A stretch of DNA of 64,000 bases from Candidatus Iainarchaeum sp. (GTDB lineage Archaea; Iainarchaeota; Iainarchaeia; Iainarchaeales; GCA-2688035), in NCBI GenBank assembly GCA_017610205.1, contig JAFCCL010000004.1, positions 1-64,000 of the forward strand. The letters run 5' to 3'. The position numbers and the translations under genes were made by a program. Below the pieces are notes generated by a model that saw nothing but the letters and a program-made list of their open reading frames with translations, was not told where the DNA came from and made no database searches. Shown in pieces: positions 54,687-64,000 of the stretch (its first letter is position 1; each line of letters opens with the position of its first letter).

Positions 54687-57233
54687 CTATTTTTTTCTCA
54701 AAATAAAGACTACAAATGCAAGCAGCAAAGGCAAAATCAGAATATTGAAATCAGGAACAGGAGCAGGTTTTACCAAGGCAACAGTCAGATACTTTACACT
54801 ACTACTGTCATGCAAAACACCAGAGGCATCATAAACTCTGGCATATAATGCATAACGACCTGGTTCCCAATCGCTATTAACATTGAAGAAAAGATTATCC
54901 GGAGGAGTTGGACCAAAGACTACAGGAGAACTGCCAACAGCCTTTGGCAAAGTAGATTTAGTAATTTTTGACACACCTTCTGGATTAATTACATCAAGTT
55001 CAACAGTAGCAAAATCTGAAACACCCCAGTTGCTAACAGTCACAGTAGCCTCAACTACTTCACTAAAACCACTTTCAACAAACACAGAATTTGGCAAAAT
55101 ATCAAAGGAAGCAATATGGAAATCCCAAGGAGTAGAAGGAGTAACTGTTACAGTTACAGTAGCAGTATCAGAATCAATAGCACCAACATTATCAGTAGCA
55201 GTCAAAGAAACAGTAACATCAGTAGAAACAGCAAAATTACAAACAATAGAACCATTATTTGTCTCAGAAGCACCACTACCATCACTAGTATCAGCAGACG
55301 TTATTGTACAATCATCAGAATAATCAGACATCCAACCACAACCACCTGCAGCTATAAAACCATCCGAATCAGAACAACCACCAAGCAAATTAACCACAGC
55401 ACCACTTGCACCAGAATAATTACCATTAGCCTCAGCAACAGGAGCAACATTTGGCAAAGCAACCACTGTAACTGTTACAAAATCAGCAGCAGAACTAGCA
55501 ACACCATCATCAACAATCAATTGAAAAATATAAATTTCACCAGCACTACCAGAAGTAAACGTCGGCTGAAAATTTGAAGAATCATTTAACACAGGACAGG
55601 GATCAGGCGAAGAAGCATTACAAGCCCAAGAATAAGTCAAACAAGTACCAGAAGAATCACCAACAGGACAATCTTCCGGATCAAAAGAACCACTACCATC
55701 CAAACTAACCAAAAGACCAGAAGGCACAGACTGATCAACACCAGCAACAGCAACAGGAGGATTATCAACAGCACTATTAACAGTGATAACCCTGGTATCA
55801 GGGGTTGGGTCCCATGTGCCAGTGCTGTCTTGGACACGATATTTAATTGTGTAACTGCCCCTGTCGTTGAATACTATAAGTCCAGGGTTTTGCCGAATTG
55901 AGGGAAAGCTGGCCGGGCAGATTCCGTTAATTGTTTCACAAGCCCATTCGTTTGCCTGGATTGCATCACAGGAGTCATCGTCCTGTCCTTGACCCTGAAA
56001 GGTTATGCTTTCCCTTTCAAGTATTGACAGGGGATTGCTTAAAGGAGAGGTGATTGTTGATTCAGGAGCATTGTTTAGGGAAACCGGGTTTTCCATGCAT
56101 TTCTGGTAAGGGTAGCTATCGTTTTTGCTTATATCAATGCCCCAGGTGCTTGTGAAATCCCATCCTGTAAAAGTTGATTGTTGTTTCATTTCAGGTGTTG
56201 TTTTGCCTGTTCCACAATCACTTGTGCTAACTCCGGAAGAGTCCGTGTCCCAAAAACAATTGTTACAGTTGCTGCCAGGCAGATTGCCAAAACGTGCCAG
56301 TCCATAGACACAGCCAATGAGGCAGTTTAACCTTAACCCGCTTAGTTGACCTGTTGCAAAAGAGTTTGTTAGTGTAGTTGCCTCGGCATTCCCAATTAAG
56401 CCTCCAACCCATGAACTGCCAGTTCCAACCCCTGCGCCAACACTGCCTCTTGCAAAACTGTTTTGTATTGTTGAAGACTGGTCAGTCCCAATTAGGCCGC
56501 CGGCAAAACTCTGGCCTATTAAAGAATTAGTGGTTATGTTTGCTGTGGAAAAAGAACAATCTATCAAGGTGTTGAGAGCTGATCCAACTAATCCGCCTGT
56601 AAATGCTGGCCCGTTCACTGTTCCGCTGGAAAAAGAGCGGCAAATTTTTGTTGAATTGGCAGTTCCTATTATGCCGCCAACCCATCCTGCATAAGATGTG
56701 CTTTTTGCCACGCCATTAAAGCTTGAGTCAATTATTGTATCAAGCATGCTATTCCCAATTAGACCTCCAACCCGCTTGTTGGCTTTTACTGTTCCGGTGA
56801 CATTGGAGTTTATTATAACTGAACGACTACTTGCCCCAGCAAGCCCTCCGGTGGGACCAAGAGTGCTGTTTCCTGTTATGCTAACGTTCTCAAGGACCAC
56901 ATTTTTTATTGTTGCACGGCGGAGGTTTCCAAACAAGCCAATGCCATCAGAAACTGTTGTTGTGTCAATGTACAGCCCGGTTATTTTGAAGCCTTGGCCG
57001 TTAAGGCTGCCTGTAAACTTGTCGGAGAGTTTGCCTATTGGCGTGAACCCTGTGCCAGTGTTGAAGGGAAAAACATCACAATCAATATTTTTCCCCAAAA
57101 CATAGTATTCATCGAGATTGATATTCATTGCCTGCAGACCAGCACAGTCTGTAATTGTGGTTAGAGCGCTTGCAGTGCCTGCAAACAGCAGTGCAGAAAA
57201 TAGCAATGCAAAAAGAAACGAGATTTTTTTCAT
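54687..57233 (-). CDS. GLUG-repeat/PKD surface protein with PEF-CTERM-like sorting signal
   Basis: Repeated GGLIGxAxxTxIxxSF units, PKD-like GVDQSVPSGLLVSLDGSGSFDPEDC; C-terminus PVPDFNILILPLLLAFVVFILRKK. Confidence 0.85.
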   Translation of the reverse strand: MKKISFLFALLFSALLFAGTASALTTITDCAGLQAMNINLDEYYVLGKNIDCDVFPFNTGTGFTPIGKLSDKFTGSLNGQGFKITGLYIDTTTVSDGIGLFGNLRRATIKNVVLENVSITGNSTLGPTGGLAGASSRSVIINSNVTGTVKANKRVGGLIGNSMLDTIIDSSFNGVAKSTSYAGWVGGIIGTANSTKICRSFSSGTVNGPAFTGGLVGSALNTLIDCSFSTANITTNSLIGQSFAGGLIGTDQSSTIQNSFARGSVGAGVGTGSSWVGGLIGNAEATTLTNSFATGQLSGLRLNCLIGCVYGLARFGNLPGSNCNNCFWDTDSSGVSTSDCGTGKTTPEMKQQSTFTGWDFTSTWGIDISKNDSYPYQKCMENPVSLNNAPESTITSPLSNPLSILERESITFQGQGQDDDSCDAIQANEWACETINGICPASFPSIRQNPGLIVFNDRGSYTIKYRVQDSTGTWDPTPDTRVITVNSAVDNPPVAVAGVDQSVPSGLLVSLDGSGSFDPEDCPVGDSSGTCLTYSWACNASSPDPCPVLNDSSNFQPTFTSGSAGEIYIFQLIVDDGVASSAADFVTVTVVALPNVAPVAEANGNYSGASGAVVNLLGGCSDSDGFIAAGGCGWMSDYSDDCTITSADTSDGSGASETNNGSIVCNFAVSTDVTVSLTATDNVGAIDSDTATVTVTVTPSTPWDFHIASFDILPNSVFVESGFSEVVEATVTVSNWGVSDFATVELDVINPEGVSKITKSTLPKAVGSSPVVFGPTPPDNLFFNVNSDWEPGRYALYARVYDASGVLHDSSSVKYLTVALVKPAPVPDFNILILPLLLAFVVFILRKK

Positions 57234-57405
57234 ATCCTACATTTGTTTTTTGTTATATTTAAAGGCGGTGGATTTTATTTAAGCGCTTTTTTTAGCCTGT
57301 TTTGGTGCTTCAGCTTTTCTCTATTTTTTTGAACAGTAGCTTTTTTTTGCTTTGGGTGCTTTTTCTTTTTGAAGCGAATGAATAGGGCAATCAAGCAGGC
57401 AAAAA

Positions 57406-60400
57406 TCACCAGTTGCTTTCAATCTTTTTTACAAGCTCTTCCTTTTGCTTTCCATCCTTTTCCTTTTTGAGCCTTATAAACAAAACAAGACCTGCACAGG
57501 CTGCCAGTGGAATGGCAAGGATTGGCAGGTTTAATCCAGTTGGCTGTGATGGAAGTGCCATTAATGCTGTTGCATTCTTTGATTCTGCAATTGATTCAAG
57601 ATAGCTTCCGTCAAGCAAAAGATTTTTGGATTTTTCAAGGCTTTCGTTTGCCGTGGTGTTGTCAGGGTTGCTGTTGAATATTTCTGCAGCACTGTTAAAT
57701 GAAACAACAGCATCTTCCTTGATTTGAGAAAATGAGTCTGAAAGGCGTGAAGAAATTTGTTCTGTTTCCAAAAGCTTTTCGTCAAGCTGTTTTGAGAATG
57801 GATTTGATTCCTCTAAGGCTGCGTCAATGTCGCCTTGTTCTGCAAATTGTTGAAAATCCTGCACCTGCTTTTTTCCAAGGAATGATTTAAGGCTGTTAAT
57901 ATTGAGCCTTAGCTTGTCAAGCTCTTCTCTTGTTATTGGGAGGGGATATTTTGATGAAATTATTTGCTCATCCGAAATGTTTGAGAAGATTGTGTCAAGC
58001 AGTCCAAGGTTTTCCTCTGCAGAATAAAGATTGGATTGAATGGAATTGATTTTTTCAGAAATTTTTATTGTTTCGGCAATATTTTGAATTTGCTGTGCAG
58101 TGTTTTGGAAATTGGAAACTAGGGCAATGGTGTTGGTGTCAATGGTTTGAGAAAAGAGTTCTGGAGGCTGTAGAAGGCTGTTGCTTGTACTCTTTGAAAA
58201 GCGCAGCACTGTTTTGCCTTGCGGGAGGCCGTTGAGGTCTAGGGAAATTGTTTTTCCATCTGTTTTAAATGAAAGAATATTTGGGCTAAAGGCAGTAACT
58301 GTTGCTGTATTTTTGTCAAAGGGAAGTTGTATTGTAAGAGGCCCTGTAATTGAATATGGAAAAGTGTTGTCAAGCTCTATTTCAATGTCTTGGTTTGTTT
58401 CAATAATTGAAGCATTTTCCTGCACAAAGGAATGAATTGCTGTGTTAAGTGTTTCTTCAAGCAATGCAAGAAATTCTGAAAGGCTTTGTTTAAGGTCAGG
58501 AAGAAGCGGCAGGGATTTTTCAAAAATAAGGTTTTGGTTTGAAAAAAAGCTTTTAAAATAGGCTTTTTGCGATTCAATGTTTTTCATTTTTGTTTTGGAA
58601 ACAAGGTCTTTAGATTCGGCAATTTCTAGAGCTGAAAGCATTTGATTGGCTTGAAAAAATTGGCTTTCAATTTCTATTATAGCAGGCTGGTTTTGAAGAA
58701 ATGTCCTAAGGTCGGTTTCAAGTGCAGTGCAGATTCTTTTAACGGCTTCAAGGTTGGAGTAAGGCTGTTCAATATTTTTAAGTTGAAGAAACCTTAGGTT
58801 AAAATCGTCAAAGGAAATTCCGCTTGCTTTGCTGCTTTCAAGGCTTTTGTTGATAAACGAAAGGCATTCTTCAAGTGCTGTTTCTTCAAGCAATTGGTAT
58901 TCTTTAAAGTTTTGCAATGCCAGAGAAAATCTTGAAAATTCGTCAACCATTTCAGCGCATTGAAAAAGCTTTTGTTCATTTTCTTTGGCTTGCCTAAACA
59001 AAGAAAGCTTAAATTTGGCTCTTGCTTTTAGGTCTGATGCTGTTGAAATATAATCAGTTGGAAGTGAAGCCTGTTCAAGCTCTTGTTCAATAAAACCTGC
59101 TCTTTCGTTGCAAAGTACAAGCAGTCCGCCTAGAACCTCATTTCTCAGGTATTCTGAATTTTCTTTAAGAAAGGAAAGGTCTGAGTTTAATTGTTTTAAG
59201 GATTCTGCCTTTTTGCCAAGACTTAGGTTGTTCAAGGAATCCTGCTGCCGGAGCAAGGCAAGCTCCTGTTTTAGTTCAGAAAGTTTTGCACTGGATTCTT
59301 CCCTTAGTTCGCCAAAGTCTCTGATACCATACTTTTGTGACGAAGCAATGCTTTCCTGATTCAAACCAGAGTAGAGTTTTTGGAAAAATTCACTGTCAAA
59401 GCCCGAATATTTTTCTGAAAGCAGGGCATTGATTTCTTTCTCGGTTTCAAGAATTGCCTTTGAAGCGCTTGCTTCAAGTTCTGCATTCCTTTGCATTAAT
59501 TGCTTTCTGTGCAATGCATTCTGTTCAATTAAAACAGAAAATTTGGCAAGGCAGGTGTTGTCTGTTCCCATAAAGTTGCTGTAAATTTGGATAAATTGAA
59601 ATGCAGGAACCTTTTCAAGTTCACCAACGGCATTTTCTGCAGTTGAAAGATTTGCAAGGTATGACACAAAGGATGGAAGCAGTGGGTCAATAAATGGAAT
59701 GCCAAATTCGCTGTTGAAATATTTTGCAATTAATGAAGAAGGTTGGCTTAAAATTGAAAAAATATTTGATTCGCTTACAATGCTTTGACCAAAACCTGTT
59801 GAATTTGTAAGAGAGACAAAGCTTGATGTTTGAGTTAAGTAAAAACAAGAATAGCTTTCATTGCTTTGGCAGGTTTCAGGGCTGGAAAGCTGGCTTATGT
59901 TTAATGAAAGCAGTGCAAAATCGTTAAACAATGGCTCTTCTTTTGCAAGATTTAAGTCCTCTTTTTCAAGATCTTCGTGTTCCAAAAACATGATTGCAAA
60001 ACTTTCCCTGTTTGCCAAGTCACTGAATTCAAAGGCCTTTGACATATTGTGAGTTAACTCATTCAACTGAAAAATAAGACCTGAAAGACTTTTGTTTTTG
60101 CTGCAAATGCTATGAATGGCTGAAATGTTTTCTCTTGCCTTGTTGAAGTAAAGCCAGCTTAATGAGGCATTGTTTTTGTAACTGTAAAGCCTGTTTCTTA
60201 CTTCGCTGCTGAAAACGCTTTGGTCAAAAGAAAAAAAGTTTGCTTCAAGTTTGGAAAAGCATTCCTTTTCATTATCGCATTCCGGAACAAACGCATAGCT
60301 TTTTTCAGTTAAGTCAAGGCAGTAAAACCTTTGCTCAGGGCTTAATGAATCAATGCAGCCGCTTAATGCAAGCAAAAGAGCAATTGCAAGCAAGGGCAGT

Positions 60401-60414
60401 ATTTGCTTTAGCAT
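57406..60414 (-). CDS. Large coiled-coil lipoprotein with additional C-terminal TM
   Basis: MLKQILPLLAIALLLALSGC lipobox start; C-terminal LPILAIPLAACAGLVLFIRLKK. Confidence 0.75.
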   Translation of the reverse strand: MLKQILPLLAIALLLALSGCIDSLSPEQRFYCLDLTEKSYAFVPECDNEKECFSKLEANFFSFDQSVFSSEVRNRLYSYKNNASLSWLYFNKARENISAIHSICSKNKSLSGLIFQLNELTHNMSKAFEFSDLANRESFAIMFLEHEDLEKEDLNLAKEEPLFNDFALLSLNISQLSSPETCQSNESYSCFYLTQTSSFVSLTNSTGFGQSIVSESNIFSILSQPSSLIAKYFNSEFGIPFIDPLLPSFVSYLANLSTAENAVGELEKVPAFQFIQIYSNFMGTDNTCLAKFSVLIEQNALHRKQLMQRNAELEASASKAILETEKEINALLSEKYSGFDSEFFQKLYSGLNQESIASSQKYGIRDFGELREESSAKLSELKQELALLRQQDSLNNLSLGKKAESLKQLNSDLSFLKENSEYLRNEVLGGLLVLCNERAGFIEQELEQASLPTDYISTASDLKARAKFKLSLFRQAKENEQKLFQCAEMVDEFSRFSLALQNFKEYQLLEETALEECLSFINKSLESSKASGISFDDFNLRFLQLKNIEQPYSNLEAVKRICTALETDLRTFLQNQPAIIEIESQFFQANQMLSALEIAESKDLVSKTKMKNIESQKAYFKSFFSNQNLIFEKSLPLLPDLKQSLSEFLALLEETLNTAIHSFVQENASIIETNQDIEIELDNTFPYSITGPLTIQLPFDKNTATVTAFSPNILSFKTDGKTISLDLNGLPQGKTVLRFSKSTSNSLLQPPELFSQTIDTNTIALVSNFQNTAQQIQNIAETIKISEKINSIQSNLYSAEENLGLLDTIFSNISDEQIISSKYPLPITREELDKLRLNINSLKSFLGKKQVQDFQQFAEQGDIDAALEESNPFSKQLDEKLLETEQISSRLSDSFSQIKEDAVVSFNSAAEIFNSNPDNTTANESLEKSKNLLLDGSYLESIAESKNATALMALPSQPTGLNLPILAIPLAACAGLVLFIRLKKEKDGKQKEELVKKIESNW

Positions 60415-60480
60415 AAAGAAAACTGCTTCCTGCAAAGCTTTTAAAACAAGCAAAAAATTCGGCAAAAAACGAAGGATGAA

Positions 60481-61656
60481 CTATCCCCGGCTATTGTAGG
60501 GGGTTTCCTGTTTCATCGGCAATACTTGCTTCGGGCTTATGCCGTCAGTAGAGGTTTCATCTCCAACAGGCGTTGATTTGGGTTGTTCCAACCCTATCCC
60601 AGTTATGAGTATATTTTGTGCAGCGTTTATATCTCGGTCTATTTCTAGACTACAATGATGACATTTGTGTATTCTCATTGTTAATGTTTTTCTAACAATC
60701 TCTCCACATCCACTGCATTTTTGACTTGTGTTTTTTGGATTCATTTTCACTATTTTTCCTCCAGCACTTTCAGCCTTGAAAAAAAGTTTGCTTGTGAAAT
60801 CACTCCAAGAAACATCTGTTATTTCTCTTGCAAGATAATGATTTTTTAACATTCCTTTTACATTCAAATTCTCAATATATATTGTTCCATATTTTTCAAT
60901 AAGTTTTCTGCATAGTTTCCAGCCAAAATCGTTTCTGGTGTTTGCTATTTGTTCGTCCATTATTGCTAACTTGACTCTCGCTTTGTTTCGGTTGTTGCTT
61001 TTTTTCTTTGTTTTGCTAAACTTTTTTGCCAGAACCTTTCTTTTTTCTGACATTTTCCCAAGTGGCTTTGGATGATCAAAAAATTCACTATTGCTTGTGG
61101 TGATAAAATGATTTAAACCAAAATCTATACCAACTTCACCATTTCCAACCGTTATTTTTTCTTTAGGCATATTATCACAAAAAATCGTAACAAAGTATTT
61201 TCCGCTTTTCGCTTTCTTGATTGTCATTATTTTTGGGGTTCCTTGTAGTACTCTGTGGTATTTTATGTTCAGCCAACCAATTTTTGGGAAACGAGTTTTC
61301 TTACCTATGTTCTTTGGTTTGGTTATTTGCGGAAGTGTGATGCTGTTATAAGTTCCATATTTTTTAAATCTTGGAAAGCCCTTTTTTCTTTCATCTCTCT
61401 TGATTCTTGCAAAAAAGTTTTTGTATGCTTTGTCAATCCTATCAGCCACATTCTGGCTGACTTGTGAGTACATTTCTTTGTTTCCCTTTACTCGTCTATA
61501 TAGGTCTTTTCTTGATAGTCTAACACTCTTATTTTTATAAGCATCTTTTTTCAGGGCAAGAAGTTTGTTATACAATAATCTGCATTTTTCTATTTGCAAG
61601 TCTATTTCACTTGCCTGTTTTTTTGTTGGATAAACTCTATATTTATAGGTTTTCAT
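60481..61656 (-). mobile_element. tnpB: IS200/IS605-type TnpB (RNA-guided nuclease family), no tnpA alongside
   Basis: VGIDFGLNHF (D), IYIENLNVKG (E), CSGCGEIV...CHHCSLEIDRDINAAQNIL (Zn finger plus D); GC hairpin CCCCGGCTATTGTAGGGG at the 3' end. Confidence 0.9.
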
Positions 61657-61911
61657 TTTTCTTAACTCCTCGGAAATTTGAGAACTATTACAATTTTACT
61701 ATTTTTTCTTTTTAAAGGCACTGAAAGAGAGTGGACTTCCGGTAAAAATTACTCCACAGAAATTTCCACTGAAGCTAGGTTCGCTTTCATCTAACTGCTA
61801 AAGCGGTTGATTTTCTTGCTCACACGATAAACATATCACATTTTAGCCTGCCTCTTAGAAGAAAAGTTCTCAGCGGAAAAGTTAAAAAAACTTGGAATAC
61901 TAATTATTTTT

Positions 61912-62535
61912 ATGGGAGAAAAACTTTCCTTAAAACAGGGCGAAAAACTTACAAGGGTTGCAAGAAAAAGCATAGACTATTCACTTGCTTCAGGACTCAG
62001 ACTTGCAGAAGCATGCGACGACAAACAGCTTTTGGAGCAAAGAGGCGTTTTTGTTACATTGCATTCTTTTCCAGGAAAAGAACTCAGGGGATGCATTGGA
62101 TTTCCTTACCCTGTAAAGCCTTTGTGGAACGCTGTTTTGGAAATGGCTGTTGAAGCCGCAATTCACGACCCAAGATTTTCGCCAATGACCTCGGACGAAA
62201 TGAAAAATACTATTGTTGAAATAAGTGTTTTAACAAAACCTGAAGAAATTTTGTGCGAAAGGAAAAAGCTTCCGAAATTTGTCAAAATTGGCGAAGATGG
62301 ATTGATTGCCCAAAGGGGAGGGCATTCCGGCCTTTTGCTTCCAATTGTGGGAGCTGAATTTAAATGGGATGCTGAAAATTTTTTGAAACAAACGTGCCGT
62401 AAAGCAGGGTTGCCTGAAACTGCTTGGAGGATGACAGACACACAGGTGTTCAAGTTTCAAGCCCAAGTATTTTGCGAGGAAACACCAGGCAGAGATATTA
62501 GGGAGATAAACTTGCAAGAATTATTAAATAAATAG
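61912..62535 (+). CDS. AMMECR1-domain protein
   Basis: GVFVTLHSFPGKELRGCIGFPYPVKPLWNAV...AIHDPRFSPMTSDE. Confidence 0.92.
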   Translation: MGEKLSLKQGEKLTRVARKSIDYSLASGLRLAEACDDKQLLEQRGVFVTLHSFPGKELRGCIGFPYPVKPLWNAVLEMAVEAAIHDPRFSPMTSDEMKNTIVEISVLTKPEEILCERKKLPKFVKIGEDGLIAQRGGHSGLLLPIVGAEFKWDAENFLKQTCRKAGLPETAWRMTDTQVFKFQAQVFCEETPGRDIREINLQELLNK

Positions 62536-62562
62536 ATTTCTTTTCTTTTTACAAGAACACTT

Positions 62563-63996
62563 TTAATCCATTGCGGCCTTAGCTGCCCTTATGCCACTCT
62601 TTTTGATTAAACGCTCTAGAGATTTGTACGGCGCACTATAATTGCCTGACAACCAATTCCACAAGGTGCTTTTGCTCATTCCACAGCAAAAGCAAGCATT
62701 TTTGAGAGAGGCGTACCTGTCAATTAAATGATTTGAAATTTGTTTACAGCCCAGTTCACTTAATTCAATAAAAATGCCGCCCTTAGAACCAAATCGGATT
62801 GTTTTTAATTGACTTGCATTGACAGAGTCTAAAATTTTAATTAGACCTATTCTTACAAGAAAGTCTTTGTAGGGCAAAAGACTTTGAACAGAGTTTATGC
62901 GTGGAGACAGACTTTTTAATAGAATTGGAAAATCGAACAGGGTTAATTCTTTACAGACCAGATTCAATTCACTTAAAGATACTTTAGCTTTTGGAAATAA
63001 ATCATTGTAGGTTTGCAGGGGATTTTTTACTGTTAAACTGCCTTTGAAAAATTCTAGTCGTCTGTGCTTTGGGGTATCAACTTCAAGATAATTTAACATA
63101 TTAGAGTTAAACCTTGTTTTAGTATTATTAACCCTTAAGATGTGTTTGCTGTTAGAATAGACAATGTTGCTGTTAATACTGTCCTTTAGCAAAATTTCTT
63201 GAATGCTTTTTAGCAACTGAAAACTACGACACTCAAGAGTAACACAACCACTTAAGGATACACTTCCATCAAATGTTAAAACTCCGAGAGCAAAAACCCT
63301 ACGAAAATCTTGACCCGCTTCTCTTATTATTTTTGGTTCTTTAACAATTCTTGTTTTCTTCCCAAAAGGAAAACCAAAGAAAACATGCAAATATCTTGCC
63401 ATTATTTTGTTATATTTATCTGCCTTAAACGCATTCTCTCGTTTAGATTTTTTAACCTCAATTTTTATGCCAAACTCCTCTTTCAACCAATCAGCCCATT
63501 TCTTTACTGATTCCCTGCTTGAATCTATTAAACGAAGCCCATAGTCAGGGCTAAGCGAACCATCTGCTGCGTGAGCACCAGCAATTTTGCAAAGAGTTAG
63601 CGTCAAAAATTTTGGTGCTTTAACAGGTTTTGATTGTTGCTGCCCTACTTTTAAAAATTGTATTCCTTTAATAATTCTCCACTTTTTATTTTTGAAATCT
63701 CTTTCATTAACAGTATACAAATCTTTCCATATATCCAATAACAAGCTTATAATTTTCAAGGAAACCCAAGGTCGCCCTTTGTTTATATTTATAAGATGCC
63801 TCTTTGAGGTACTAAAAGAACAATTCAGAAGAGAACACAACAATTTTGCAAAATTGTTTTGATTGCGCTCCTGATAAAGACAATGAAGTAACTCCTTTAT
63901 TTCTTTATTTAGAACTGGTCCTTTTGCTTTTATCCAAGATCCTTGCATATTTTTGTCAATATTGTCATCGTGTAATTTAAGTATATCAAAGCACAT
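62563..63996 (-). CDS. LAGLIDADG-like homing endonuclease-related protein
   Basis: Two motifs LCKIAGAHAADGSLS and FALGVLTFDGSVS; may extend past the window edge. Confidence 0.65.
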   Translation of the reverse strand: MCFDILKLHDDNIDKNMQGSWIKAKGPVLNKEIKELLHCLYQERNQNNFAKLLCSLLNCSFSTSKRHLININKGRPWVSLKIISLLLDIWKDLYTVNERDFKNKKWRIIKGIQFLKVGQQQSKPVKAPKFLTLTLCKIAGAHAADGSLSPDYGLRLIDSSRESVKKWADWLKEEFGIKIEVKKSKRENAFKADKYNKIMARYLHVFFGFPFGKKTRIVKEPKIIREAGQDFRRVFALGVLTFDGSVSLSGCVTLECRSFQLLKSIQEILLKDSINSNIVYSNSKHILRVNNTKTRFNSNMLNYLEVDTPKHRRLEFFKGSLTVKNPLQTYNDLFPKAKVSLSELNLVCKELTLFDFPILLKSLSPRINSVQSLLPYKDFLVRIGLIKILDSVNASQLKTIRFGSKGGIFIELSELGCKQISNHLIDRYASLKNACFCCGMSKSTLWNWLSGNYSAPYKSLERLIKKSGIRAAKAAMD

Positions 63997-64000
63997 GCAA

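Noticed and set aside
55116-55577. 153-aa plus-strand ORF rich in Ser/Asn/Ile/Arg
   Set aside because: Antisense to the T3-biased PKD segment of the surface gene; low complexity follows from the repetitive codon usage.

Overview
The window looks like a chromosomal segment from an A+T-rich archaeon, possibly a DPANN or other small-genome lineage. That placement is my inference from gene content; I could not do a phylogeny. Core genes I recognise: ribosomal S15 and S3Ae, CDP-archaeol synthase, SecD/SecF, a Nog1-type GTPase, UPF0147, both DNA polymerase D subunits (DP1/DP2), Orc1/Cdc6, SepF, Hel308, NAC, FKBP PPIase, proteasome beta, aCPSF1 beta-CASP nuclease, an AK6/Fap7-like kinase and AMMECR1. 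Accessory content: (i) a compact radical-SAM peptide-modification locus resembling the bacterial His-Xaa-Ser (Hxs) system, with an HxsB-like maturase, two HxsD-like proteins and a tiny precursor ending in three H-x-S motifs; (ii) a small archaeosortase plus three surface proteins sharing a stalk domain and a PEF-CTERM-like tail; (iii) many large surface proteins, one of 2.27k aa; (iv) decayed toxin-antitoxin genes (HicAB, RelE-like), one intact VapBC-like pair, a tRNA 3' fragment next to polC, a solo TnpB and a LAGLIDADG-like endonuclease; (v) a recurrent pattern of short duplications at gene 3' ends and chimeric mini-ORFs, including a perfect 55-bp direct repeat flanking a ~1-kb two-gene cassette. 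All calls come from reading the sequence and ORF translations. No database search was run.
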